The translations under genes and the position numbers were made by a program. The notes under the pieces are model-generated. The model ran no database searches and was not told the DNA's origin. It saw only the letters and a list, made by a program, of their open reading frames with translations. Shown here piece after piece: positions 1 to 8,739 of a stretch of DNA of 64,000 nt (positions are counted from its first letter, which is position 1; each line of letters begins with the position of its first letter). The stretch is taken from NCBI GenBank assembly GCA_050305935.1, contig JBNLGG010000013.1, positions 1-64,000 on the forward strand. Reading direction: 5' to 3'. Origin of the DNA: CAJXNP01 sp050305935. Lineage in GTDB: Bacteria > Bacteroidota > Bacteroidia > Cytophagales > Cyclobacteriaceae.

Positions 1-1101
1 GGCATTGGCGAGTGCAAAATCGAGGTGAAGCTCACCTTGATCTGTTTGTCCGTCAGCACAGAGAATGAGAAAGCCGTTGGCAGGTACAGTGGTCGCGGAA
101 GCATCCCCATCCGGGATTTTATACTTAAATGGATTCAATTTATTGTCAGAGACATATAAGCCAGCAAGGTTAACGGGTTCCGCACTTGCATTGTAAATTT
201 CAATCCAATCATCAAATTCATCCATACCACTATCAGTATCCGGACAACAGGCAGAATTAAAGGCCATAAACTCATTGATGAATAGTTGGGGCAATGGATC
301 ATCATTGAGTAAATAGGAGTAGGTGGAAGTTGGCGCATCGTTAGGTGCCTGTGTGGTTTTTTCGGCTGAGTTTTCCGCAGTGACATAGTATTCTACCAGT
401 CCGGTTCCGTTTAACGCCGGAATGACACCGGTATAAATTTGTCCGGCAAGGCTCATTGAAACAGAATTAAATGCTCCATTATCCACGCGATAGAATAACT
501 GTACGGAAGTGATCCCATCAGTGGAAAGAAGTTCACATGAAACAGTGACGTCTTCATCTAATCCGGGTACCAGTGGTTGATGCGATACCTCATTGATTAC
601 CGGCGCTTCCGAGCTTCCATTGGATGTGCCTTGTGTTGCACTTGATGTAATGGCAAAGGTGGAAGAACCGTCAGGAAATCTGGCGTATGACTGAAAATCG
701 CCTAAAGCAGGATATGTTACCTGGTCAATTCTGTTTTCGATATCATCTTCAAATGTAATCGTCTCCCCACCGGAACTCAGTTTGAAATTAGTATGTAATC
801 CGGTTGCCAGATCATCACAGATGAGAACTAAAAATCCTTTTGAGGCAATCGTTGTACCGGTAGGGAGTTTGTATTTATTGGTTTCATCATCGTAAATGAA
901 AAAGCCACTTAAATCGATAGCCTCATCGGCGTCATTGTAAATTTCCAGCCAGTCCTCTCCGGAGGCCGCATATACTTCATTGATAAACAACATGCCATTC
1001 AGGTCGGCTGGAATAATTTCTTTTTCTTTTTTACAGGATGAAAAAAGTAGAAAAAATGACAATGCGCTCACGCTTGTCAACTTCACAAAAAATCGAATCA
1101 T
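1..1101 (-). CDS. Lamin-tail-domain (LTD) lipoprotein, C-terminus cut by window edge
   Basis: Reading the minus strand from the ATG gives 367 open codons running off the window edge. The N-terminus is a lipoprotein signal (LLFSSCKKEK, Cys about residue 23). Residues about 35-140 form a lamin tail domain: LFINEVYAASGEDWLEIYN, then a FFIYDDETNKYKLP strand and a GFLVLICDD strand. A stretch at about 180-255 (VTVSCELLSTDGITSVQLFY) looks like an Ig-like spacer. A second LTD begins near 265 (INEFMAFNSACC, then DDWIEIYNASAEPVNLAG). LTDs in bacteria are found on exported proteins, often with nucleases or CotH domains; the part outside the window may hold such a domain. It is likely an outer-membrane-anchored protein. 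Function is unknown. Confidence 0.85.
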   Translation of the reverse strand, partial: MIRFFVKLTSVSALSFFLLFSSCKKEKEIIPADLNGMLFINEVYAASGEDWLEIYNDADEAIDLSGFFIYDDETNKYKLPTGTTIASKGFLVLICDDLATGLHTNFKLSSGGETITFEDDIENRIDQVTYPALGDFQSYARFPDGSSTFAITSSATQGTSNGSSEAPVINEVSHQPLVPGLDEDVTVSCELLSTDGITSVQLFYRVDNGAFNSVSMSLAGQIYTGVIPALNGTGLVEYYVTAENSAEKTTQAPNDAPTSTYSYLLNDDPLPQLFINEFMAFNSACCPDTDSGMDEFDDWIEIYNASAEPVNLAGLYVSDNKLNPFKYKIPDGDASATTVPANGFLILCADGQTDQGELHLDFALANA

Positions 1102-1142
1102 GTGTACAACAGTTAAATAAAAGTCAGATAACCTCAGGTTAA

Positions 1143-1176
1143 CAAAAGTAACAATTTTGAAACGTTATGCCGTCAA
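1143..1176 (-). promoter_or_regulatory. Bacteroidota-type promoter for the LTD lipoprotein
   Basis: On the minus strand TACTTTTG (1150-1143) matches the TAnnTTTG -7 consensus. A TTG at 1176-1174 could be the -33 element, although the 23-base spacer is longer than usual. It lies about 40 bases before the ATG. This is a motif match only. Confidence 0.4.
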
Positions 1177-1304
1177 ATTATTTTAAGGAAATGATTTTGA
1201 GGAAAGATCTTGTTCAGAAAAAGGCACTGGAGACCTCCGCTTCCCAGGTCTTATTTGACGACAGTCATCAATGACGCAGTATGGTTGCCGTGGTGAGAAA
1301 ATAT

Positions 1305-1340
1305 AAAAGCTGTCCCAAATTGAGTTTCAGAACAGCTTTT
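1305..1340 (-). terminator. Rho-independent terminator after the M16 pair
   Basis: AAAAGCTGT (1305-1313) and ACAGCTTTT (1332-1340) form a 9-bp stem just past the stop of the minus-strand peptidase gene. On the minus strand the stem ends in CTTTTATATTTT. Confidence 0.6.
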
Positions 1341-1353
1341 AGAATTGCTTCGT

Positions 1354-2775
1354 CTAATTGATGATTTCCATATTTGAATTTTCTAAATCCAGTTCGTCGG
1401 TATATTCATCGATCTGCGGTTTTACTTTTTCCAGGTCCCCCACGATGACCAGTCGCAGGTCATCCACACTGATATATTCCTGCATCATCTGTTGCACTTT
1501 TTCTGGCGTAACGGCATAGATGTTCTTGACACGGTCTGTCAGATACGACTCATCGAGGTCAAGATAATCCAACTCGATAAGTTGGTTAATGATGCCATTT
1601 GGAGTTCCGTTTTGCAATACAAAAACGCCCGCCTCATAATTTTGAACTCCTTCCAGTTCTTCTTTTGTAGGAGGCTCTTCCCGCAAACGGTTGATTTCCT
1701 TGGCGATCTCCTTTAAAGAAGCGCCGGTATGTTCAGTCGTTACATCCGCCGACTCATACCATACCCCACTTTTATATTTAGGTTGGATCGTACTAAAAGG
1801 TGAATAGGTGTAGCCCTTGTCTTCCCGGATATTGCTGGTGATCCTCGAGCTAAACATCCCACCCAATATGGAATTGGTTACATCAAGGGCGATATAATCG
1901 GGATTGGAGGGATCGATTACCGGAAGGCCCATGATCAGTGTAGATTGTGGGGCACCCTTGCGGTCGATTAGGGTCACTTCATTGTCACGGTTTGGTTCGG
2001 CGATGGGATAGTTAGCTTCCTCGCCTTCTTTCCAGGTGGACAAAGAACTAATAGCATCCTTTACAGCTTGGGTATCAAATTTTCCTACCACGTAAATAGT
2101 TGTCCTTTTTGCCCCGAAATTGCTTTCATAAAAAGATTTTACATCGTCGATGGTGAAGCTATTGATCAAATCTTCTGAGGAATATACTCTCCCATAAGGA
2201 TGATTGGGATAAATTCCTTTGAAGAACGCCTCGTTGGCCAAAGGCTGTGGGCTTGATTTTTCAATATTAATATTGCGAATCATATCTTTTTTGATTCGAT
2301 CCAGCTCCGATTCGGGAAGGAGGGGGCTTGTCACCACTTCGCTAAGTAAGTTAATGGCGTTGGGCGCAAATTCATATAACACCGATGCACTCGCATTAAA
2401 AATATGTGTCCCTGAGTAGATATTGATATTACCACCCATTCCGGCGATGTTGTTCGCCAATTGATCGGCGCTGTGTTGCTGTGAGCCTTCTTTGATCAGA
2501 TCACCGAGAATATCGGATATACCAGTCTGATCTTCCGTTTCATGGATGTTTCCTGTCTTAATCACAAAAGTGATCTGTACTTTTGGTATTTCGCCCCATT
2601 GGACTAGCACTACATCAAGTCCGTTTTCGAGGGAATAAGCTTCCTTTACTGGAAGGCTGAAGTCTTTCGGCTCGCCACCTTTTGGTGGTTTTTCCTTTAC
2701 TTCCTGGTCATCCTGTACCACCTTAAAAGCGGTTAGGACAGATATCGCTGAGAGTATTATAAGTATCTTCTTCAT
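1354..2775 (-). CDS. M16 family peptidase-like subunit without the zinc-binding motif
   Basis: A 473-residue protein with an N-terminal signal segment (ILIILSAISVLTAF). The M16 (insulinase/pitrilysin) fold is recognisable from the N-terminal SLENGLDVVLV strand, the TGISDILGDLIKEG helix and the second-half region NSILGGMFSSRITSNIRE that is typical of the C-terminal M16 domain. The HxxEH zinc site expected near residue 88 is replaced by SDILGD, so this subunit should not bind zinc. Paired M16 proteins in other bacteria and in mitochondrial processing peptidase form an active plus inactive heterodimer. The gene starts 3 bases after the stop of the catalytic partner, so the two are very probably co-transcribed and act together in the periplasm. 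The exact substrate cannot be told from sequence. Confidence 0.9.
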   Translation of the reverse strand: MKKILIILSAISVLTAFKVVQDDQEVKEKPPKGGEPKDFSLPVKEAYSLENGLDVVLVQWGEIPKVQITFVIKTGNIHETEDQTGISDILGDLIKEGSQQHSADQLANNIAGMGGNINIYSGTHIFNASASVLYEFAPNAINLLSEVVTSPLLPESELDRIKKDMIRNINIEKSSPQPLANEAFFKGIYPNHPYGRVYSSEDLINSFTIDDVKSFYESNFGAKRTTIYVVGKFDTQAVKDAISSLSTWKEGEEANYPIAEPNRDNEVTLIDRKGAPQSTLIMGLPVIDPSNPDYIALDVTNSILGGMFSSRITSNIREDKGYTYSPFSTIQPKYKSGVWYESADVTTEHTGASLKEIAKEINRLREEPPTKEELEGVQNYEAGVFVLQNGTPNGIINQLIELDYLDLDESYLTDRVKNIYAVTPEKVQQMMQEYISVDDLRLVIVGDLEKVKPQIDEYTDELDLENSNMEIIN

Positions 2776-2778
2776 GTC

Positions 2779-4167
2779 TTAAAGGTTTTCCTGGTTAGCT
2801 AATGGTTTGATGGTGAGGATGGTCCTGTTGGTTTTTTGCAGGAATTCCTTTAGCGTTTTGCTGGCAAGCTCGGGGGTCACTTTTTTGAACTCCGCTTCCA
2901 GGGAATTGATTCTGGCAGGATTATCATCGAAAAGGGCAAATGAGCAAAGAAGATCCGCCCTTCCCACACCAAATTCATCGGCAATTTCATCGTACATTCT
3001 CGACCGCATTTTTATAAGGGCATTGTCCAGAAGTTCCTGTGAGATTCCTGTTTCCATCAGATTATTCATTACACTGTCTATAGCAATTGTAATGGAGTCG
3101 GAAGTGATTTCATTGTCATGGGTAAAATGGAACATCCAGAGCATTGGACCATAATAATTAAACATATTGCCCAGGTAATTAATGTCTCCAAACACCATAT
3201 CTGTATATCCTTTTTCTTTTACCAGTTTCTTGTACAGGAGGCTGTTGTCACCCTGGATCATGATTTGATCGATGAGGCCCATGGCGTAGTACTCGGGCGT
3301 ATTTCGTTCTGGCATTTGATAGGCTATAGCGTAGGCAGGTTCCGTGGCCAGCTTATCTTCTTTTTCAAATATCTTTTCTTCCGATTGCTTGGGCTCCGTC
3401 AGGTCAGGAAGCGCTGGGACTTCGGCAGATGGAATACCCCCATAATATTTTTCAATAAAAGCTTTGGCTTCCTCGATTTCGAAATCACCTACCACGGCTA
3501 ATGCCGCATTATTCGGTGCGTAGTAGGTGTCGAAGAAGGTCTTGACATCTGCCAGGTTGGCCGAGTCCAGGTCTTCCAGATCGCCATAAAAATTGTGGGC
3601 ATTATACCAGTTTTTATTGGCATATTGTGGCATATCCAGCCAGGGGAAACCACCATAAGGCTGGTTTAACACATTCACTTTGACCTCATTTTTTACCACT
3701 CCCTGTTGGTTGGTCAGGTTTTCCTGGGTGATGTCTAAACCACTCATTCGGTCGGCTTCTGCCCAGAGCATGGTTTCAAGTTTATGGGCGGGAACTACTT
3801 CATAATAGTTTGTAAAGTCGAATCGTGTTGATCCGTTTAAAATTCCTCCATTTCTTTGAACAAGCTGGACGAATTCCATTTTTCCCAGGTTTTCCGATCC
3901 CTGGAACATCATGTGTTCAAATAAGTGGGCAAACCCTGTCCTGTTTTCAGGCTCTACCCGGAAGCCAATGTTGTAGTAAACCGCAATGGTAACGGTAGGG
4001 GTGGTTTTGTCAGGTGAGAGAATCACCCTCAGGCCATTGGCCAGTTTATAATATTCTACCGGCACTTTGAATTGTGCCTCTTCTTTTTGGGCCGTTTTTT
4101 CCTTGTCGCAGGCAGCGGCTAGTAAAAGCAACGGGATCAGGATGAGTGCATTGAATTTTTTTAACAT
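2779..4167 (-). CDS. M16 family zinc metallopeptidase, catalytic subunit (lipoprotein)
   Basis: A 462-residue protein. The signal ends in a lipobox (LLLAAAC, Cys20), so it is probably lipid-anchored. The zinc site HLFEH is at residues 81-85 with the distal ligand Glu161 in NEVKVN, the 76-residue spacing expected of M16 peptidases. The second half carries the usual non-catalytic M16 repeat. It is first in a two-gene minus-strand operon with the motif-less partner. Such pairs degrade or process peptides in the envelope; that role is from family knowledge. The ATG was chosen because the signal begins directly after it (MLKKFNALILIPLL). Confidence 0.93.
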   Translation of the reverse strand: MLKKFNALILIPLLLLAAACDKEKTAQKEEAQFKVPVEYYKLANGLRVILSPDKTTPTVTIAVYYNIGFRVEPENRTGFAHLFEHMMFQGSENLGKMEFVQLVQRNGGILNGSTRFDFTNYYEVVPAHKLETMLWAEADRMSGLDITQENLTNQQGVVKNEVKVNVLNQPYGGFPWLDMPQYANKNWYNAHNFYGDLEDLDSANLADVKTFFDTYYAPNNAALAVVGDFEIEEAKAFIEKYYGGIPSAEVPALPDLTEPKQSEEKIFEKEDKLATEPAYAIAYQMPERNTPEYYAMGLIDQIMIQGDNSLLYKKLVKEKGYTDMVFGDINYLGNMFNYYGPMLWMFHFTHDNEITSDSITIAIDSVMNNLMETGISQELLDNALIKMRSRMYDEIADEFGVGRADLLCSFALFDDNPARINSLEAEFKKVTPELASKTLKEFLQKTNRTILTIKPLANQENL

Positions 4168-4435
4168 GGTGATCGTAATATTGTTGGTGGAACATCAAAT
4201 TAGTTCATTATTTCAATTAAATGAAAAAAAACAGGTTTTGATAATTGAAAAATGACATGTGGAAAGAATTAGGGTTTAAATCAGGATTTAATGTAAGAGT
4301 GGTGGGGTATGCTCTATGCGATGGTTTTTACTTTGTCACATAAAGCCATTGAAAAATAAACGTATGTTTTACATCCATAAATATCAGAATGTTTAACTTA
4401 AATTAAATTTTCCGTATTAAAAATCGAACCTCTCA

Positions 4436-5422
4436 ATGAAGCTTTTTTCAATTTTTGTTTTTTCAGTGGTCATAGTAGGATTAAGTGCATTTTCATGGAT
4501 GCATACTGCCAAAAAGATGAAACCCTACGAGGAAAAAATAGCTGGTACCAATGTTACTTTTAAAATGGTACCGATACCTGAGGGTGAGTTCGTCTTGGGC
4601 AGCCCAACGGAGGAGCCAGGGCGCGAAGAGGACGAAGGCCCTCAGAAGACCGTGGACATAGAAGCATTTTGGATGATGGAAAAAGAGGCTACCTGGCAGG
4701 TATTTGACTTGTATATTGACCCCGAAAAAAGGAATCAGGTCGAGTATGTGATTGAGAAAGGCCTGGAGCAGGTAGATGGCATGACCAAGCCAAGTACGCC
4801 GTATCTCGACCCGAGTTTTGGGATGGGAAAAGATAACTTTCCCGCGGTGAGTATGACGCAGTTTTCGGCGATTACCTTCTGCAAATGGCTATACCTGGCA
4901 ACAGGAAACTTCTATCGCTTGCCGACAGAAGCCGAGTGGGAGTATGCGTGTCGGGCAGGTGCGACCACTGCCTATCATTTTGGAGATGATCTTTCACAGT
5001 TGGGTGAGTATGCCTGGTACTGGGACAACTCCGGTGAAAAATACCACGAAACCGGATTAAAAAAGCCCAATCGGTGGGGCTTGTACGACATGCACGGCAA
5101 TGTGGCCGAATGGACATTGGATCAATACCAGGCCGATTTCTACCATTCCATTGAAAATGGAGCCGTGAATCCCTTCCGGGCTCCTACCGACCTTCACCCG
5201 CGGACGGTAAGGGGTGGCTCCTGGTACGACGAGGCAGAAGCCCTGCGATGTGCTAACAGGCTGGAGTCCAATCGATCCTGGCAAAAGCGTGATCCCCAGA
5301 TCCCAAAAAGTTTCTGGTGGAATACCGATGCACCTTTTCTTGGTTTCAGGTTGGTACGTCCGGCAAAGAAAATGACACCTGCAGAGATCGAAGAATTTTT
5401 TGATGCGATGCTGGGCGGCTAA
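4436..5422 (+). CDS. SUMF1/formylglycine-generating-enzyme-like protein, secreted
   Basis: 328 residues with an N-terminal hydrophobic signal or anchor (IFVFSVVIVGLSAFSW). The FGE-sulfatase fold is clear: MVPIPEGEFVLGSP near the start, then FYRLPTEAEWEYACRAG, GLYDMHGNVAEW, TVRGGSWYDE and PFLGFRLVRP at the end. True formylglycine-generating enzymes need two close cysteines after the GGS motif. Here that stretch is GGSWYDEAEALRCANR with a single Cys that aligns better with a structural position, so sulfatase activation is unlikely. Family members without these cysteines do other jobs, including iron-dependent oxidations, or have no known activity. It opens a plus-strand operon with two Tat-exported sugar-enzyme-like proteins 34 and 22 bases apart. 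No sulfatase gene lies nearby. Confidence 0.88.
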   Translation: MKLFSIFVFSVVIVGLSAFSWMHTAKKMKPYEEKIAGTNVTFKMVPIPEGEFVLGSPTEEPGREEDEGPQKTVDIEAFWMMEKEATWQVFDLYIDPEKRNQVEYVIEKGLEQVDGMTKPSTPYLDPSFGMGKDNFPAVSMTQFSAITFCKWLYLATGNFYRLPTEAEWEYACRAGATTAYHFGDDLSQLGEYAWYWDNSGEKYHETGLKKPNRWGLYDMHGNVAEWTLDQYQADFYHSIENGAVNPFRAPTDLHPRTVRGGSWYDEAEALRCANRLESNRSWQKRDPQIPKSFWWNTDAPFLGFRLVRPAKKMTPAEIEEFFDAMLGG

Positions 5423-5456
5423 AAAGATGATATTCACAACTATAAATAAAGCTATT

Positions 5457-6824
5457 ATGGATACTTCTTCAAAAAAAGTCCTGGCGATAGATCGTCGCAA
5501 ATTTGTGAAAGGGTCAGCCCTCATGACGGGGGCATTGATAGCCGGAGGAATGCCGCTTTCCGCGAGCGCTTTTGTAAACCCAAAGGCTGAAAAATTAAAA
5601 CTGGCGCTGGTGGGATGTGGCGGTCGGGGTACCGGGACGACTGTACAGGCATTAAATGCTGATCCGGACGTGGAATTGATTGCTATGGCGGATGCGTTTT
5701 CTGACAGGATAGAACAAAGCCTTACGAACATTAAGGAGACTGATTTGCTTTTGCCTGATAGAAAGAAAAATATAAGGGTTGAGCCGGATATGATGTTTTC
5801 GGGATTTGATGCCTATAAAAAAGCTATTGCTGTGGCAGATGTAGTTATCCTTGCCACACCTCCGGGTTTCAGGCCTTACCACCTGGAAGAGGCCGTAAAT
5901 GGCGGCAAACACATTTTTTGTGAAAAGCCTCTGGCTACTGATGGCGCTGGTATCAGAAAGATAATGGAATTGCTTCCAAAGGTGAAAGAGAAAAAGCTGA
6001 ATGTAGTAGTGGGCCTGCAGCGGCGTTATCAAAACAACTACCGGACTATCATCAAGAGAATTCACGACGGAGAGATAGGCGACATTACTTCCGGCCAGGT
6101 GTATTGGAACAGCGATGGGGTTTGGGTGAAAAGCCGCGCAGAGCTGCTTAAGTCAAATCCTGATTTGACCGAATTGGAATACCAGATGCGCAATTGGTAT
6201 TATTTTAACTGGCTATGTGGCGATCACATTGTGGAGCAGCATATTCACAACATTGATGTGTTTAACTGGGCGAAAGGCGCCTACCCGGTCAAGGCCCAGG
6301 GTATGGGAGGACGAGAAGTGCGAAAAGACAAAGATCACGGGGAAATATTTGACCATCATTATGTGGAATTTCATTTTGAAGACGGAAGTATTTTGAACAG
6401 TCAGTGCCGTCATATCAAAAATTGTTTGAGCAATGTGTCTGAGACGATTGTTGGTACCAAAGGAAAGGTGCTACTAAGCGGCGACGACAAAGGGACTGTC
6501 GCTGACCTGAAGGGCAATTCCATCTATAGGCACAGGGGAATGGATGATCCGAATCCCTACCAGGTGGAACATGATGAGCTCTTTGCTTCCATTAGGGATG
6601 GTGGCCAGATCAATGACCTCGAGAATGGAGCAAAGTCAACACTGACAGCGATACTCGGCAGATATGCAACGTATTCAGGACAAATGGTTACGATGGATGA
6701 GGCTTTGAATAGCTCCATTCAATTAATGCCTGCCGTGATGGATTGGGATAGCAAGCCTCCGGTCATGCCCCTGGAAAATGGGTACTATCCGGTAGCCATC
6801 CCGGGTCAGACAAAAGTTATTTAA
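5457..6824 (+). CDS. Gfo/Idh/MocA family oxidoreductase with Tat signal
   Basis: A 455-residue protein. Residues 13-38 are a twin-arginine signal (DRRKFVKGSALMTGALIAGG). The Rossmann dinucleotide motif follows (LALVGCGGRGTG), then the family signature FCEKPLATD and the C-terminal alpha/beta domain with YFNWLCGDHIVEQHIHNIDV, where the histidines probably sit at the active site. Tat export suits a protein that folds around NAD(P) before crossing the membrane. An upstream in-frame ATG at 5400 would overlap the previous gene and push the Tat motif inwards, so the ATG at 5457 is preferred. Members act on sugars, inositols or glycans. The next gene is a TIM-barrel isomerase-like protein, a frequent companion in carbohydrate catabolism clusters. 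Substrate unknown. Confidence 0.9.
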   Translation: MDTSSKKVLAIDRRKFVKGSALMTGALIAGGMPLSASAFVNPKAEKLKLALVGCGGRGTGTTVQALNADPDVELIAMADAFSDRIEQSLTNIKETDLLLPDRKKNIRVEPDMMFSGFDAYKKAIAVADVVILATPPGFRPYHLEEAVNGGKHIFCEKPLATDGAGIRKIMELLPKVKEKKLNVVVGLQRRYQNNYRTIIKRIHDGEIGDITSGQVYWNSDGVWVKSRAELLKSNPDLTELEYQMRNWYYFNWLCGDHIVEQHIHNIDVFNWAKGAYPVKAQGMGGREVRKDKDHGEIFDHHYVEFHFEDGSILNSQCRHIKNCLSNVSETIVGTKGKVLLSGDDKGTVADLKGNSIYRHRGMDDPNPYQVEHDELFASIRDGGQINDLENGAKSTLTAILGRYATYSGQMVTMDEALNSSIQLMPAVMDWDSKPPVMPLENGYYPVAIPGQTKVI

Positions 6825-6846
6825 TCTTTTTTCATTTTCTATCATT

Positions 6847-7767
6847 ATGAAACGTAGAAACTTTATTCAAAAAAGTTTATTGGCAAGCGGTGCAATAGCA
6901 GGCGCTTCGCCCTCATTGCTGGCGAATACACCTTCTTTTTCAAATGTCAAAAACCAATTCAAATTGAAATATGCCCCTCACTTGGGAATGTTTAAAAACA
7001 GCGCAGGGGAAGATCCAGTCGACCAACTGAAGTTTATGGCGGATATGGGCTTCCGGGCCTTTGAAGACAATGACATGAAGCGTCGAAGTGTGGAGATCCA
7101 GGAGAAAATGGCTAAGCAGATGGCAGGTTCAGGAATGGAAATGGGCGTTTTTGTGGCCCACACTATATTTTGGTCAGAACCCAGCCTGACGAGTGGTGAC
7201 AGTGAGAAAAGGGAGCTATTCTTAAAGGAAATAAAGGAGTCAGTGGAAGTGGCTAAGCGGGTTAATGCGAAGTGGATGACCATTGTGCCAGGCTTCGTGG
7301 ACATGCGAAAAGACATGGGCTACCAGACGGCTAATGTGATTGAAACCTTGAAGCAAGCGTCTGAAATCCTCGAACCCCACGGTTTGGTCATGGTATTGGA
7401 GCCACTTAACTTCAGGGATCATCCAGGGTTATTCCTGACCAAATCGGCCCAGGCCTACGAAGTATGTAAGGCTGTGGATAGTCCATCCTGTAAAATTCTG
7501 TTTGATATCTATCATCAGCAGATCACCGAGGGCAACCTGATCCCGAATATCGATGCAAGTTGGGATGAAATCGGCTATTTCCAGATAGGGGATAATCCTG
7601 GCAGGAAGGAGCCTACGACCGGCGAAATCAACTACAAAAATGTGTTTAAGCATATCTATTCTAAAAACCCAAACCTGATCATGGGCATGGAGCATGGAAA
7701 TTCAGTTGAGGGGAAGGCAGGTGAAGAGCGGGTGATTAAAGCTTATTTGGAAGTGGATGGGTTTTAA
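6847..7767 (+). CDS. Tat-exported TIM-barrel protein, hydroxypyruvate isomerase/xylose isomerase-like
   Basis: 306 residues. The N-terminus MKRRNFIQKSLLASGAIAG is a Tat signal. The rest is a xylose-isomerase-like TIM barrel (AP endonuclease 2 superfamily): LGMFKNSAGEDPVDQLKFMAD, MGFRAFEDNDMKRR, VMVLEPLNFRDHPG, KILFDIYHQQITEGN, YFQIGDNPGRKEPTTGEINY and LIMGMEHGNS. The Glu in LEPLN, Asp/His in FDIYHQQ, the Asp in GDNPGR and the Glu in GMEHG are the likely metal and substrate residues of the hydroxypyruvate isomerase group. It lies 22 bases after the oxidoreductase gene, so they are probably one operon working on the same sugar or polyol outside the cytoplasm. The precise substrate is not known. 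Confidence 0.88.
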   Translation: MKRRNFIQKSLLASGAIAGASPSLLANTPSFSNVKNQFKLKYAPHLGMFKNSAGEDPVDQLKFMADMGFRAFEDNDMKRRSVEIQEKMAKQMAGSGMEMGVFVAHTIFWSEPSLTSGDSEKRELFLKEIKESVEVAKRVNAKWMTIVPGFVDMRKDMGYQTANVIETLKQASEILEPHGLVMVLEPLNFRDHPGLFLTKSAQAYEVCKAVDSPSCKILFDIYHQQITEGNLIPNIDASWDEIGYFQIGDNPGRKEPTTGEINYKNVFKHIYSKNPNLIMGMEHGNSVEGKAGEERVIKAYLEVDGF

Positions 7768-8027
7768 TGGGAATTGGTTGGTTGAATGTTGACCTTTTGT
7801 GGTTTTTTCTCCATTTGCCCGGCCGGAGGCCTACAAAATAGAGGTCACTTGATCGGAATCAAGCGACTGAGGATTGTCACCGATGGGTTCATGCAACTCA
7901 TTGGTGACAGCACTTATTTTGCTACAAACCAATTTTCGGTTTGCATGGATTCAATATTATTTTGTCAGAGCCACTTTCACCAGCTTGGAAAACCTGCGAA
8001 AGGCAAGTTCCAATCATCTTAAGACCT

Positions 8028-8378
8028 TTATTTTCTTTTGTCAATTACAATCCTTGCACAGAATTTTAATTTGTCGTCAATTGATTTTACCCTTTTAGAT
8101 TCTTTATCGATCAGAATTCTTTGAGTCAATTTTTCATTTGGATTAAATTCTTCGGATTGGTTCTTTGCATAGGTTAAAAAGATGGTGTCGCCTTCCAGAT
8201 AGTAAGTTCCGGTTGCTGTGTTTAGTCCGTTGTAAAGCAACTCGAATTCATTTCCTTTTTTGTACAGAATTATATAATGCAGTTCGTCAAATGCACTGAA
8301 TAACTTGTCATTTCGATTCGAACAGGATTGAATTGTTAAAAATCCAAAAATTAGTATTTTTAGTATTACTCGCTTCAT
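8028..8378 (-). CDS. Small lipoprotein of unknown function
   Basis: The preferred ATG gives 116 residues with a lipoprotein signal (MKRVILKILIFGFLTIQSCSNRN, Cys about residue 19). An ATG 11 codons earlier exists but would put charged residues ahead of the signal. The body (FELLYNGLNTATGTYYLEGDTIFLTY) is beta-rich and resembles small secreted proteins whose text describes a threshold-like strand pattern; no family was recognised. It is a single gene, convergent with the sugar-enzyme operon and divergent from the DUF4956 operon. Confidence 0.65.
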   Translation of the reverse strand: MKRVILKILIFGFLTIQSCSNRNDKLFSAFDELHYIILYKKGNEFELLYNGLNTATGTYYLEGDTIFLTYAKNQSEEFNPNEKLTQRILIDKESKRVKSIDDKLKFCARIVIDKRK

Positions 8379-8650
8379 TGTTTCAAACTGACCACGGCAT
8401 ATATTTAACAAATCTGGTCAGATGGATAAGTTTTTTACTAAATCCGATTAGTGTTGGCTATTATACTTTGCAATTTTAGTTGCTTAGGTAAAAAAATTTT
8501 TGGCTATAAATCAAAGCATCCCATCAGGCATTATTGTTTTCCTGAAATCCATACTGTTCAGAAATAGATATTGATCGTTTTAGGTAAGTATATCAAAAAA
8601 TGAACTTCAACCGATCCCCACCTTTCTTCGAATTTATCCAAAGGATCACC

Positions 8651-8679
8651 TTACCAACTGGCTTTTATTTATATATTTG
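8651..8679 (+). promoter_or_regulatory. Bacteroidota-type promoter of the DUF4956 operon
   Basis: TATATTTG at 8672-8679 matches the TAnnTTTG -7 box exactly. A TTA at 8651-8653, 18 bases upstream, may be a weak -33 element. The start codon is 60 bases downstream. The rest of the gene-free stretch 8379-8739 holds nothing else recognised apart from the phased repeats listed separately. Confidence 0.5.
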
Positions 8680-8682
8680 AGT

Positions 8683-8726
8683 GTTAACGTAGAGTTAGCA
8701 TAGCGTTACCGCTGTGTTAAGCAACA
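8683..8726 (+). repeat. Four GTTA direct repeats phased at 11 bp in the DUF4956 operon leader
   Basis: GTTA begins at 8683, 8694, 8705 and 8716, exactly 11 bases apart. The units read GTTAACGTAGA, GTTAGCATAGC, GTTACCGCTGT and GTTAAGCAACA. Every second copy is 22 bp away, two helical turns. The block sits just after the promoter-like box and just before the start codon. This looks like a binding site for a regulator that contacts one face of the helix. LytTR-type regulators use GTT-containing direct repeats with about this pairwise spacing, but assigning one is inference. Confidence 0.55.
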
Positions 8727-8739
8727 CTTTTTTACCGAC

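Noticed and set aside
4436..5422. True formylglycine-generating enzyme
   Set aside because: The required cysteine pair is absent after the GGS motif, and there is no sulfatase nearby.
5057..5731. 224-residue open frame antisense to the SUMF1-like and Gfo genes
   Set aside because: Shadow of strong coding sequence on the plus strand.
7768..8027. 78-residue plus-strand frame after the TIM-barrel gene
   Set aside because: Weak start, cysteine-rich random-like composition and no signal peptide; probably non-coding.
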